The position numbers and the translations under genes are program-made. Below are positions 1-7,768 of a DNA stretch of 64,000 nucleotides, in pieces. Where the stretch lies: NCBI RefSeq assembly GCF_015471405.1, contig NZ_BLVZ01000011.1:124001-188000 (forward strand), given 5' to 3'. Numbering within the stretch: the stretch's first letter is position 1; each line of letters begins with the position of its first letter. Under the pieces are notes generated by a model that did no database searches, was not told where the DNA came from, and was given only the letters and a program-made list of their open reading frames with translations. The stretch is from Pseudomonas cichorii (lineage in GTDB: Bacteria; Pseudomonadota; Gammaproteobacteria; Pseudomonadales; Pseudomonadaceae).

Positions 1-91
1 CGGCGAGGGCTTTGGCACCGGTCGCTTCGCGGGCCAGTTGGTAATTGTGACGCAGGGCTTGAAGATCAATCAGGGCGCGGGCTGGACGCAT
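1..91 (-). CDS. dadX: Catabolic alanine racemase (5' part only)
   Basis: Only the first 30 codons lie in the window; the gene runs off the left edge. The reading frame begins MRPARALIDLQALRHNYQLA, the typical N-terminus of the fold-III PLP alanine racemases just before the catalytic-lysine segment, which is not visible here. The enzyme interconverts L- and D-alanine. It lies downstream of dadA and a RidA-like gene on the same strand, which is the dad operon order in Pseudomonas: DadX makes D-alanine and DadA oxidises it to pyruvate. The context favours the catabolic DadX over the biosynthetic Alr. Confidence 0.85.
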   Translation of the reverse strand, partial: MRPARALIDLQALRHNYQLAREATGAKALA

Positions 92-129
92 GGGAAGATA
101 GTTCTGATATAGAAAAGATTAAAACTCAT

Positions 130-212
130 GTAGGAGCGAATTCATTCGCGAAAGCCACACCCAACACATCCATGCAGTATGCGGCTCAGCCTTCGCGAAT
201 GAATTCCTACGG
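130..212. repeat. Inverted pair of REP-like elements
   Basis: A copy of the GGAGCGAATTCATTCGCGAA core at 133-152 is followed by an inverted partner at about 191-210. The pair fills the gap between the RidA-like gene and dadX and can fold into a long hairpin, so it may also affect read-through or mRNA stability inside the dad operon. The same family recurs at seven other places in this window. Confidence 0.8.
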
Positions 213-566
213 TTATGGCAACGCAGCAACCACTGAAAGCTCGACAAGGATCTCCGGTTCGCACAGCTTGGCCTCGACCGTCGCACGCGCAGGTGCGACG
301 CCTTTTGGCAGCCATTTGTCCCAGACACTGTTCATGCCGGCAAAGTGAGCATCGATGTCCTTCAGGTAAATCGTGACAGACAGGATGCGACTTTTGGTTG
401 TGCCTGCCAGGTCCAGAAGACGCTCGATGTTATCGAGTGTCTCGCGGGTCTGCTTTTCGATCCCGCCCGCCATGTCATCCCCCACCTGCCCCGACAGATA
501 AACGGTGCCATTGTGGACGACGATCTGACTCATGCGCTCATTGGTGAGCTGGCGCTGGATTGACAT
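213..566 (-). CDS. RidA (YjgF/YER057c/UK114) family protein of the dad operon
   Basis: This 117-residue protein belongs to the RidA family, whose members hydrolyse reactive enamine/imine intermediates released by PLP enzymes and amino-acid oxidases. Family signs include the segment NGTVYLSGQVGDD near residues 20-32, a predicted trimer-forming fold length, and the C-terminal APARATVEA with the conserved arginine that binds the carboxylate. The start at 566 gives the expected length; longer in-frame starts would add unrelated sequence inside dadA. Its start overlaps the end of dadA by 29 bases, which suggests translational coupling. A local role is clear: DadA produces 2-iminopropionate from D-alanine, a RidA substrate. 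A second, canonical ridA lies at 62655-63035. Confidence 0.9.
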   Translation of the reverse strand: MSIQRQLTNERMSQIVVHNGTVYLSGQVGDDMAGGIEKQTRETLDNIERLLDLAGTTKSRILSVTIYLKDIDAHFAGMNSVWDKWLPKGVAPARATVEAKLCEPEILVELSVVAALP

Positions 567-1839
567 GTTTTGCACTCTCCTTGGTACTGCCATAGCGAGA
601 AATATCGAGGCCTGCGGCACTGATCTGAGGTTTTTCGCTCGCCATGAGGTCGGCCAGCAAACGCCCGGAGCCGCAAGCCATGGTCCAGCCAAGTGTTCCG
701 TGGCCGGTATTGAGGAACAGATTACGGAACGGCGTTGCACCCACGATAGGTGTGCCATCCGGCGTGGTCGGACGCAGCCCGGTCCAGAAACTGGCCTGGG
801 TCAGATCGCCGCCCCGAGGATAGAGGTCGTTGACGATCATCTCCAGTGTTTCGCGACGCCGAGGGTTGAGCGACAGGTCGTAACCGGCAATTTCAGCCAT
901 ACCGCCAACGCGGATACGGTTGTCGAAACGGGTGATGGCAACCTTGTAGGTTTCATCGAGAATGGTCGAGGTCGGTGCCATGTCGGTATTGGTGATCGGC
1001 ACGGTCAAGGAATAGCCCTTGAGCGGGTAGACCGGCGCCCGGATACCCAGCGGCTTGAGCAATTGCGGCGAGTAGCTGCCCAGCGCCAGCACATAACGGT
1101 CTGCGGTTTCGAGCTTGCCATCGATCCAGACGCCATTGATACGGTCGCCCACATGGTCGAGGCGCTCGATGGACTGGCCGTAACGAAACTCGACGCCCAG
1201 CTTGACGGCCATTTCCGCCAGACGGGTAGTGAACAGTTGGCAGTCGCCGGTCTGGTCGTTGGGCAGACGCAATGCACCACTCAGAATGTTGGTGACGCCA
1301 GCCAGAGCCGGCTCGACCCGGGCAATGCCTTCGCGGTCCAGCAGTTCGTAGGGCACACCGGATTGTTCGAGAACCGCGATGTCTTTCGCAGCGTTGTCCA
1401 GTTGCTCCTGGGTGCGGAACAACTGAGTGGTGCCCAGGCTGCGGCCTTCGTAGGCAATGCCGGTTTCAAGACGCAGCTCGTCGAGGCAATCGCGGCTGTA
1501 CTCGGACAGACGCACCATGCGCTCCTTGTTCACGGCATAGCGGCTGGCGGTGCAGTTGCGCAGCATTTGCGCCATCCACAGGTACTGATCGATATCGGCC
1601 GTGGCCTTGATCGCCAAGGGCGCATGACGCTGAAGCAGCCATTTGATTGCCTTGAGCGGCACGCCCGGCGCAGCCCATGGCGATGCGTAGCCTGGCGATA
1701 CCTGGCCGGCGTTGGCAAAACTGGTTTCCATGGCTACGGCTGGCTGACGATCCACCACTGTAACCTGGAAGCCGGCCCGAGCCAGATAATAGGCACTGGT
1801 TGTACCGATCACACCACTACCAAGGACCAGAACACGCAT
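538..1839 (-). CDS. dadA: D-amino acid dehydrogenase, small subunit
   Basis: DadA is a membrane-associated FAD flavoprotein that oxidises D-alanine to pyruvate and ammonia and feeds electrons to the respiratory chain. The protein starts MRVLVLGSGVIGTTSAYYLA, an FAD-binding Rossmann motif (GxGxxG), and ends with the second FAD-contact segment near residues 390-410 (TGHGTLGWTMACGSG). The 433-residue length matches E. coli DadA (432). The start at 1839 puts the Rossmann strand at residue 3; an upstream in-frame start would add about 30 atypical residues. The gene is divergent from lrp and is followed by the overlapping RidA-like gene and dadX. Confidence 0.95.
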   Translation of the reverse strand: MRVLVLGSGVIGTTSAYYLARAGFQVTVVDRQPAVAMETSFANAGQVSPGYASPWAAPGVPLKAIKWLLQRHAPLAIKATADIDQYLWMAQMLRNCTASRYAVNKERMVRLSEYSRDCLDELRLETGIAYEGRSLGTTQLFRTQEQLDNAAKDIAVLEQSGVPYELLDREGIARVEPALAGVTNILSGALRLPNDQTGDCQLFTTRLAEMAVKLGVEFRYGQSIERLDHVGDRINGVWIDGKLETADRYVLALGSYSPQLLKPLGIRAPVYPLKGYSLTVPITNTDMAPTSTILDETYKVAITRFDNRIRVGGMAEIAGYDLSLNPRRRETLEMIVNDLYPRGGDLTQASFWTGLRPTTPDGTPIVGATPFRNLFLNTGHGTLGWTMACGSGRLLADLMASEKPQISAAGLDISRYGSTKESAKHVNPAPAHQ

Positions 1840-1895
1840 GTCGACAACCTCATCGCGGATATCCGCTGACATTTGAAGTTTAAAGCAGGAATGTG

Positions 1896-1947
1896 TGCAG
1901 TATATTGAGCATCGAGCAGTGTATCTCACTGTATATCTGCGTATATT
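1896..1947. promoter_or_regulatory. Phased GTATAT-type repeats between dadA and lrp (probable Lrp sites)
   Basis: In the divergent gap the motif AGTATAT/GTGTAT/GTATAT recurs with starts near 1899, 1919, 1931 and 1941, about 10-20 bases apart, so all copies face the same side of the helix. Lrp/AsnC-family regulators bind such phased, degenerate AT-rich repeats, and the lrp-type gene next door is the obvious binder. In P. aeruginosa the dad genes are activated by the adjacent Lrp-type regulator. Site assignment is inference. Confidence 0.45.
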
Positions 1948-1995
1948 CAGCGCTAATTATCGGCAAAGAACGTTTTCGTAGAGGGGAAACCGCCT

Positions 1996-2484
1996 GTGCG
2001 CACTCAACACCAGTCAAAACGTGAGCTGGACAAGATCGACCGCAATATCCTGCGCATCCTCCAGGCAGACGGACGAATCTCGTTCACGGAGCTTGGGGAG
2101 CGCGTCGGGCTGTCGACCACACCCTGCACCGAGCGGGTGCGCAGGCTGGAACGCGAAGGCATCATCATGGGCTACAACGCCCGTCTCAACCCTCAGTACC
2201 TCAAGGCCAGCCTGCTGGTTTTCGTGGAGATTAGTCTGGATTACAAATCAGGCGACACTTTCGACGAGTTTCGTCGGGCAATCCTGAAACTGCCTCATGT
2301 ACTGGAATGCCATCTGGTGTCAGGCGACTTCGACTACCTGGTCAAGGCCCGCATCTCGGAAATGGCTTCGTACCGCAAGCTGCTGGGCGACATCCTGCTC
2401 AAACTGCCCCATGTGCGGGAGTCCAAGAGCTATATCGTGATGGAAGAAGTGAAGGAGAGCCTGAACCTGCCGATTGCGGATTAA
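1996..2484 (+). CDS. lrp: Lrp/AsnC-family transcriptional regulator of alanine catabolism (DadR type)
   Basis: A 162-residue regulator with an N-terminal winged helix-turn-helix (residues 8-65: LDKIDRNILRILQADGRISF, then GLSTTPCTERVRRLE as recognition helix) and a C-terminal RAM ligand-binding domain (residues 75-155). The length and sequence are those of the global Lrp type. GTG is used as start, with GAGGGG at 1981-1986 nine bases upstream. It is transcribed divergently from dadA-ridA-dadX and probably activates that operon in response to L-alanine, as its Pseudomonas counterpart does. It is likely self-regulated through the shared intergenic repeats. Confidence 0.93.
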   Translation: MRTQHQSKRELDKIDRNILRILQADGRISFTELGERVGLSTTPCTERVRRLEREGIIMGYNARLNPQYLKASLLVFVEISLDYKSGDTFDEFRRAILKLPHVLECHLVSGDFDYLVKARISEMASYRKLLGDILLKLPHVRESKSYIVMEEVKESLNLPIAD

Positions 2485-2499
2485 CCCCAATGCCCCCCG

Positions 2500-2523
2500 G
2501 TGGGAGCGAATTCATTCGCAAAT
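2500..2523. repeat. Single REP-like element
   Basis: One copy of GGAGCGAATTCATTCGC sits just after lrp, in the 44-base gap to the convergent YkgJ-family gene. No inverted partner is nearby, so this is a solitary or decayed copy. Confidence 0.7.
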
Positions 2524-2528
2524 AGGGT

Positions 2529-2882
2529 TTAGACCAGCACCTGCCTTGTCGAAGCCATGTACTCATGGATCTGTTTCTCGACCCGAGGATGAATCAGCTC
2601 GACAGGTCGCCGTCCGTTCGGGCATGGCAGGGTCTGGGTGGTACCGAACAGACGGCAGATCAGCGGGCGCTCGTCATACACCGTGCAGCCGTTGGGGCCA
2701 AGATGCACACAGTTCAGCTCGTTCAGCGCGGCTTCCTGTTCGGCGGCGGTCTTGCGGGGCAGGCGGGACATTTCTTCGGGTGAGGTGGTCACCGGGCCAC
2801 AGCAATCGTGGCAACCAGGCACACACTCGAACGAGGGAATCTGACGCCGCAGATCGCGGATTTTTTCACGGTTGCAGCTCAT
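2529..2882 (-). CDS. YkgJ-family cysteine-cluster protein
   Basis: A 117-residue protein of the CxxCxxxxC/YkgJ family, a putative zinc- or iron-chelating cysteine-cluster group with no settled biochemical role. The visible pattern is C-x4-C-x2-CC near residues 20-28 (FECVPGCHDCCGP) followed by CVHLGPNGCTVYDERPLICR near residues 58-77, which carries the remaining conserved cysteines and the YDERPLICR box typical of the family. The start at 2882 gives a protein beginning MSCNREK; a start 18 codons upstream is possible but unsupported. It is convergent with lrp and divergent from the oxidoreductase gene at 2990. Confidence 0.85.
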   Translation of the reverse strand: MSCNREKIRDLRRQIPSFECVPGCHDCCGPVTTSPEEMSRLPRKTAAEQEAALNELNCVHLGPNGCTVYDERPLICRLFGTTQTLPCPNGRRPVELIHPRVEKQIHEYMASTRQVLV

Positions 2883-2989
2883 TGAATCGACCACCCGAAC
2901 ACAGTGATGGGATTTTGCCTCAGTTGGCAGGCGCATGACAGCGGCTTATCCTCGCTGCTGATTTTCACCCCCGCCAACAGGATCACTCC

Positions 2990-4291
2990 ATGAACGCCCG
3001 CGTTCACCACAACCAGCACGCCGCCTCGTATTACGCCGCCAGCAGCCATCCGCAACCGGATCACCCTGCGCTACAAGGTGAGCTGACGGTGGATGTGTGT
3101 GTGGTTGGCGGCGGGTTTTCCGGGCTGAACACAGCCATCGAACTGGCCGAGCGTGGTTTAAGCGTTGCCTTGCTTGAAGCCCGCAAGATCGGCTGGGGTG
3201 CCAGCGGACGCAATGGCGGGCAATTGATCCGTGGCGTCGGCCATGACCTTGAACAGTTCACCCCGGTCATCGGCCATGACGGCGTGCGCCAGCTCAAGCT
3301 GATGGGGATCGAAGCGGTCGAGATCGTTCGCCAGCGGGTCGAGCGCCATGGCATCGACTGCGACCTGAAATGGGGTTATTGCGACGTCGCCAACAAGCCG
3401 CGTGATCTTGCCGGTTTCGCTGAAGACCTCGAAGAATTGCGCAGCCTGGGCTATCGCCACAGCCTGCAACTGCTGCAACCGGAACAGATGCACTGCGTAG
3501 TGGGTTCGGATCGCTACGTCGGAGGCATGATCGACATGGGTTCCGGGCATCTGCATCCCTTGAACCTGGCGCTGGGCGAAGCCGCCGCCGCTCAAGCGCT
3601 GGGCGTTCGACTGTTCGAGAACTCAGGCGTGACGCGCATCGACTATGGCCCGCAGGTCAGAGTGCATACCGCATCGGGCTCGGTTCAAGCCAAAACCCTG
3701 GTGCTGTGCTGCAACGCCTACATGAATGATCTGAACCCGGAACTCGGCGGCAAGGTTCTGCCTGCCGGCAGCTATATCATTGCGACAGAGCCGCTGACCC
3801 AGGCACAGGCAGCCGAACTGATACCGCGGGACATGGCGATCTGTGACCAGCGGGTGACGGTGGATTACTACCGGCTTTCAGCCGACCGGCGCCTGCTGTT
3901 CGGTGGCGCGTGTCACTACTCGGGGCGCGACCCACAGGACATCGCCGCCTACATGCGGCCCAAGATGCTTGAGGTCTTCCCGCAACTGGCCGGGGTGAAA
4001 ATCGATTATCAATGGGGCGGGATGATCGGCATCGGTGCCAACCGTCTGCCGCAGATCGGCCAGCTCAAGAACCAACCCAATGTGTTCTATGCCCAGGCCT
4101 ATGCGGGCCACGGCCTCAATGCCACTCACCTGGCAGGCAGATTACTGGCCGAAGCCATCGCCGGTCAGCACAGCGATGGCTTCGAGTTGTTTGCCAGGGT
4201 GCCGCACATGACCTTCCCCGGCGGCAAGTATCTGCGCTCGCCATTGCTGGCGCTGGGAATGCTCTGGCATCGGCTCAAGGAACTGCGCTGA
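2990..4291 (+). CDS. FAD-dependent oxidoreductase, gamma-glutamylputrescine oxidase type (PauB/PuuB-like)
   Basis: A 433-residue DAO-family flavoprotein. Residues 34-65 form the FAD Rossmann motif (VDVCVVGGGFSGLNTAIELA) and residues 72-80 contain GASGRNGGQ, the box typical of the PuuB/OrdL group. The C-terminal YAQAYAGHGLNATHLAG segment is the second FAD contact. PuuB/PauB enzymes oxidise gamma-glutamylated polyamines to the aldehyde. In PAO1 the syntenic gene is, from memory, pauB4. The KauB/PuuC-like aldehyde dehydrogenase for the next step lies at 9031-10524, which supports a polyamine role. Exact substrate (putrescine, cadaverine or spermidine adduct) cannot be read from sequence. Confidence 0.85.
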   Translation: MNARVHHNQHAASYYAASSHPQPDHPALQGELTVDVCVVGGGFSGLNTAIELAERGLSVALLEARKIGWGASGRNGGQLIRGVGHDLEQFTPVIGHDGVRQLKLMGIEAVEIVRQRVERHGIDCDLKWGYCDVANKPRDLAGFAEDLEELRSLGYRHSLQLLQPEQMHCVVGSDRYVGGMIDMGSGHLHPLNLALGEAAAAQALGVRLFENSGVTRIDYGPQVRVHTASGSVQAKTLVLCCNAYMNDLNPELGGKVLPAGSYIIATEPLTQAQAAELIPRDMAICDQRVTVDYYRLSADRRLLFGGACHYSGRDPQDIAAYMRPKMLEVFPQLAGVKIDYQWGGMIGIGANRLPQIGQLKNQPNVFYAQAYAGHGLNATHLAGRLLAEAIAGQHSDGFELFARVPHMTFPGGKYLRSPLLALGMLWHRLKELR

Positions 4292-4292
4292 C

Positions 4293-4526
4293 TTACATCT
4301 TCCAGAAGGGTTTCATGGCTTCAGCCATGGCCTGTTGAGCATCGAGCCCGATGTCGCGAAGCTGATCGTCGGTCAGCTTCAGCAGCGCGTGGCGGGTTGT
4401 CCAGCGGTGACGGTACAGCGCCCAACGGCTCATGTCTGGCTGTGAGTTCGTCCTGGCCTTGACCGAACTCTTCTCCTCCAACTCCTGGCTGTGAAGCGCT
4501 AAACGCACATCGCTGAGCCCGTTCAT
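4293..4526 (-). CDS. DUF1127 small basic protein
   Basis: A 77-residue protein whose C-terminal half (WALYRHRWTTRHALLKLTDD, then QLRDIGL) carries the DUF1127 signature, a short helical arginine-rich motif ending in L-x-D-I-G-L. The start at 4526 is chosen because GGAGGG sits seven bases upstream. The gene is divergent from a MocR-type regulator, a common arrangement for DUF1127 genes in Pseudomonas, and the gap holds repeated TACAGA sites; it is therefore a good candidate target of that regulator. DUF1127 proteins in other bacteria affect RNA turnover and phosphate or carbon metabolism, but the function here is unknown. Confidence 0.85.
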   Translation of the reverse strand: MNGLSDVRLALHSQELEEKSSVKARTNSQPDMSRWALYRHRWTTRHALLKLTDDQLRDIGLDAQQAMAEAMKPFWKM

Positions 4527-4585
4527 TTTTCGACCCTCCATCACGTTTTGGTGTGATGTCATGATGGAGCGTCCCGGAAAACCAT

Positions 4586-4666
4586 TACAGATTCAAAAAC
4601 CATTATTTATTTACATACAGACAAGTCAGAATCCGCACTGAATGCTATATTTTTGCCCAATCTGTA
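4586..4666. promoter_or_regulatory. Three TACAGA/TCTGTA half-sites in the DUF1127-mocR divergent promoter
   Basis: TACAGA occurs at 4586-4591 and 4616-4621 in the same orientation, and its inverse TCTGTA at 4661-4666. Two direct half-sites plus an inverted one between divergent genes is the usual operator layout of MocR/PdxR-type regulators. The binder is probably the product of the gene at 4701. Seen directly: the repeats; inferred: the protein that uses them. Confidence 0.4.
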
Positions 4667-4700
4667 TTGCTTATCAGCCCACAACACTCAAGAGTACGCC

Positions 4701-6122
4701 ATGACGCTCTACGTCAATCTTGCCGAACTGCTTGGCTCACGCATTGAAAACGGCTTCTATCGCCCAGGCGACCGCTTGCCGTCGGTTCGGGCTCTGAGCC
4801 TTGAACACGGCGTCAGCCTGAGCACCGTTCAACAGGCGTATCGAGTGCTGGAGGACAGTGGGCTGGCAGCACCGAAACCCAAGTCCGGCTATTTCGTGCC
4901 CGCCAGCAGAAAGGCACCGGCACTCCCGGCAGTGGGCCGCCCGGTACAAAGGCCGGTGGATATTTCCCAATGGGAACAGGTGCTGGACCTGATTCGCGTC
5001 TCACCTGCCAATGCAGTTACCCAGTTGGGGCGTGGCATGCCGGATATCAGCAGCCCGACCCTCAAACCGCTGCTGCGCTCGCTGAGTCAGCTGAGTCGCC
5101 GCCAGAGCATGCCCAGTCTGTACTACGACAATATCTACGGTGTCCATACACTTCGCGAACAGATCGCACGCCTGATGCTGGATTCCGGCTGTAACCTCAC
5201 GGCCAATGACCTGATCATCACTACGGGCTGTCACGAGGCCTTGTCGGCGAGCATCCGCGCCATTTGCTCGCCAGGCGACATCGTGGCAGTGGATTCGCCC
5301 AGCTTCTTCGGCGCCATGCAGACCTTGAAAGGGCTGGGCATGAAAGCGCTGGAAATCCCCACCGACCCGATAACGGGCATTAGCCTCGAAGCCCTGGAAC
5401 TGGCGCTGGAACAATGGCCCATCAAGGTCATACAGCTGACGCCCAGTTGCAACAATCCACTGGGCTACGTGATGCCCGAAGCGCGCAAGCGGGCTTTGCT
5501 GACCCTTGCGCAGCGTTTCGATGTGGCGATCATCGAGGACGATGTGTATGGCGACCTCGCCTTCAACTACCCTCGCCCGCGCACCATCAAGTCCTTCGAT
5601 GAAGATGGCCGCGTCCTGCTGTGCAGTTCGTTCTCCAAGAGCCTTGCCCCTGGGCTGCGTGTCGGCTGGGTCGCGCCGGGGCGTTATCTGGAACGTGTGC
5701 TGCACATGAAATACATCGGCACCGGCTCGACAGCCCCTCAGCCGCAACTGGCGATTGCCGAATTCCTTCAGGGTGGCCACTACGAGCCGCATCTGCGGCG
5801 CATGCGCACGCAATACCAGCGCAGCCGCGACCAGATGATCGACTGGGTCATGCGCTACTTTCCAGAAGGCACACGGGTCAGCCGGCCTCAAGGCGGCTTC
5901 ATGCTATGGGTGGAACTGGCGGAAGATTTCGACACATTGCGCCTGAATCGTGCCTTGCTGGAGCACAACGTACAGATCGCAGTGGGCAGTATTTTCTCGG
6001 CATCGGGAAAATACCGGAACTGCCTGCGCATGAACTTCGCCCCAAAACCGACACCCGAAATCGAGAGCGCCATACGCAAGATTGGCCTGACGATTGCGAA
6101 AATGACCGAACAAACCGACTGA
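4701..6122 (+). CDS. MocR-subfamily GntR regulator with aminotransferase domain
   Basis: A 473-residue fusion of a GntR winged helix (residues 1-75; the region around GDRLPSVRALSLEHGVSLST is the HTH) and a fold-I aminotransferase-like domain (about 110-470). The PLP lysine motif SSFSKSLAPGLRVGW is present near residue 315, with the upstream Asp/Tyr region IIEDDVYGDL, so cofactor binding is likely intact. Such proteins bind PLP or its adducts and control vitamin B6, GABA or related genes. The start at 4701 gives MTLYVNLAELL, the normal beginning of the GntR domain; a 16-codon extension looks spurious. The only close neighbour on the other side of the operator is the DUF1127 gene. The closest described group is YdcR. 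Confidence 0.88.
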   Translation: MTLYVNLAELLGSRIENGFYRPGDRLPSVRALSLEHGVSLSTVQQAYRVLEDSGLAAPKPKSGYFVPASRKAPALPAVGRPVQRPVDISQWEQVLDLIRVSPANAVTQLGRGMPDISSPTLKPLLRSLSQLSRRQSMPSLYYDNIYGVHTLREQIARLMLDSGCNLTANDLIITTGCHEALSASIRAICSPGDIVAVDSPSFFGAMQTLKGLGMKALEIPTDPITGISLEALELALEQWPIKVIQLTPSCNNPLGYVMPEARKRALLTLAQRFDVAIIEDDVYGDLAFNYPRPRTIKSFDEDGRVLLCSSFSKSLAPGLRVGWVAPGRYLERVLHMKYIGTGSTAPQPQLAIAEFLQGGHYEPHLRRMRTQYQRSRDQMIDWVMRYFPEGTRVSRPQGGFMLWVELAEDFDTLRLNRALLEHNVQIAVGSIFSASGKYRNCLRMNFAPKPTPEIESAIRKIGLTIAKMTEQTD

Positions 6123-6190
6123 CGTCTGAAAATCTTTCCGCTATTCCAGGGTCATATCGCATGCGAAACCCTGCCTGACGGATAAACAAT

Positions 6191-7768
6191 TTGAAGAAAT
6201 CATGGGCCTTGCCCCTTTGCCTGCTGGTTGCGCTGTGCGTCAGTGGCTGCACTCATCTCAGCGTTCCCAACGAGCCGAGCCAGGCCCTGGCGCCTTCAAC
6301 CTCCGAATTCGGGCGCTCGATCCAGGCCTTGGCAATGCCCCATGAAGGGCGCTCGGGGTTTCGCCTGCTGCCCGAAAGCACCGATGCCTTCATGGCCCGT
6401 GCCGAGCTGATCCGCAATGCCAAAAGCAGCCTGGATCTGCAGTACTACATCGTGCATGACGGCCTGAGCACCCGCGCCCTGATCGATGAGCTGCTCAAGG
6501 CGGCAGATCGCGGGGTTCGTGTGCGAATCCTGCTGGACGACACCACCAGTGACGGCCTCGATCAGCCCATTGCCACCCTCGCCGCTCACCCGAACATCCA
6601 GATCCGCCTGTTCAACCCGCAGAACCTTGGCCGCGAGACCGGCGTGACACGCAGCGTCGGGAGGCTGATGAACCTGTCACGGCAACATCGACGCATGCAC
6701 AACAAACTGTGGCTGGCCGACAACAGTGTCGCCATCGTCGGTGGACGCAACCTGGGTGACGAGTACTTCGACGCCGAGCCCAACATGAACTTTACCGACA
6801 TCGACATGCTCAGCGTCGGGCCGGTCGCCGAGCAATTGGGACACAGCTTCGATCAGTACTGGAACAGCACGCTGAGCAAACCCATTGATGAGTTCATGTA
6901 CATCCTGCCCACCGCCAGCGACCTGACCCAGGCCCGTGAACGGTTGGCCGCTTCTCTGGAAGAGGCCCATCAGCTACATAAAGCCCTGTACGAGCGCCTG
7001 ATGAGCTACAAGACCCGGCCTCGCCTGAAAACCTGGCTCAACGAACTGGTCTGGGCACACAACCAGGCCTTGTGGGATGCTCCGACCAAGGTACTGGCGC
7101 GCGGAGAGCCCGATCCGCACTTGCTGCTCACGACGCAACTGGCTCCCGAGCTGCTGAAGGCGCATCAGGAGTTGATGCTGATTTCGGCGTACTTCGTGCC
7201 GGGCGAAGCCGGCTTGCTGTACCTCACCAACCGAGCGGACGCCGGTGTGTCCGTGAGCCTGCTGACCAACTCACTGGAAGCTACCGACGTACCCGCCGTG
7301 CATGGCGGCTATGCGCCCTATCGCAAGGCGCTGCTGGAACATGACGTGAAGCTCTTCGAGCTGCGCCGCCAGCCCGGCGACACGGGAAGCAGCGGCAGCG
7401 GCCCGCATCTGTTCAAGAAAAGCTCGTTCCTCACCAGTTCCGACTCAAGCCTGCACAGCAAGGCGATGATTTTTGATCGGCAGAAGATCTTTGTCGGCTC
7501 GTTCAATTTCGACCCGCGCTCGGTGCTGTGGAACACCGAAGTAGGCGTGCTGGTCGACAGCCCGCAACTGGCCGAAGAACTGCGCGAACTGACCCTGCAA
7601 GGCATGGCCCCGAACCTGAGCTACGAGGTGAAACTGGAAAACGGGCAAGTGGTATGGGTGACCGAAGACAACGGCCAGATGCATACCCTGCACAAGGAGC
7701 CAGGCGGCTGGTGGCGCCGCCTGAACTCCTGGGTCAGCAAGGCCATTGGCCTGGAAAAGATGCTCTAA
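6191..7768 (+). CDS. Phospholipase D / cardiolipin synthase-like lipoprotein
   Basis: A 525-residue PLD-superfamily protein with two HKD motifs: HNKLWLAD at about residue 170 and HSKAMIFD at about 422, each followed by the usual GG/GSFN segment. The N-terminus is a lipoprotein signal ending in the lipobox VSGC (Cys about 20), so it is predicted to be membrane anchored on the outer side of the inner membrane or at the outer membrane. The architecture matches the ClsC/YmdC-like subgroup of cardiolipin synthases rather than ClsA, which has two transmembrane helices. TTG is the start codon; no in-frame ATG precedes the signal peptide. Its stop overlaps that of the convergent MFS gene by four bases. 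Confidence 0.85.
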   Translation: MKKSWALPLCLLVALCVSGCTHLSVPNEPSQALAPSTSEFGRSIQALAMPHEGRSGFRLLPESTDAFMARAELIRNAKSSLDLQYYIVHDGLSTRALIDELLKAADRGVRVRILLDDTTSDGLDQPIATLAAHPNIQIRLFNPQNLGRETGVTRSVGRLMNLSRQHRRMHNKLWLADNSVAIVGGRNLGDEYFDAEPNMNFTDIDMLSVGPVAEQLGHSFDQYWNSTLSKPIDEFMYILPTASDLTQARERLAASLEEAHQLHKALYERLMSYKTRPRLKTWLNELVWAHNQALWDAPTKVLARGEPDPHLLLTTQLAPELLKAHQELMLISAYFVPGEAGLLYLTNRADAGVSVSLLTNSLEATDVPAVHGGYAPYRKALLEHDVKLFELRRQPGDTGSSGSGPHLFKKSSFLTSSDSSLHSKAMIFDRQKIFVGSFNFDPRSVLWNTEVGVLVDSPQLAEELRELTLQGMAPNLSYEVKLENGQVVWVTEDNGQMHTLHKEPGGWWRRLNSWVSKAIGLEKML

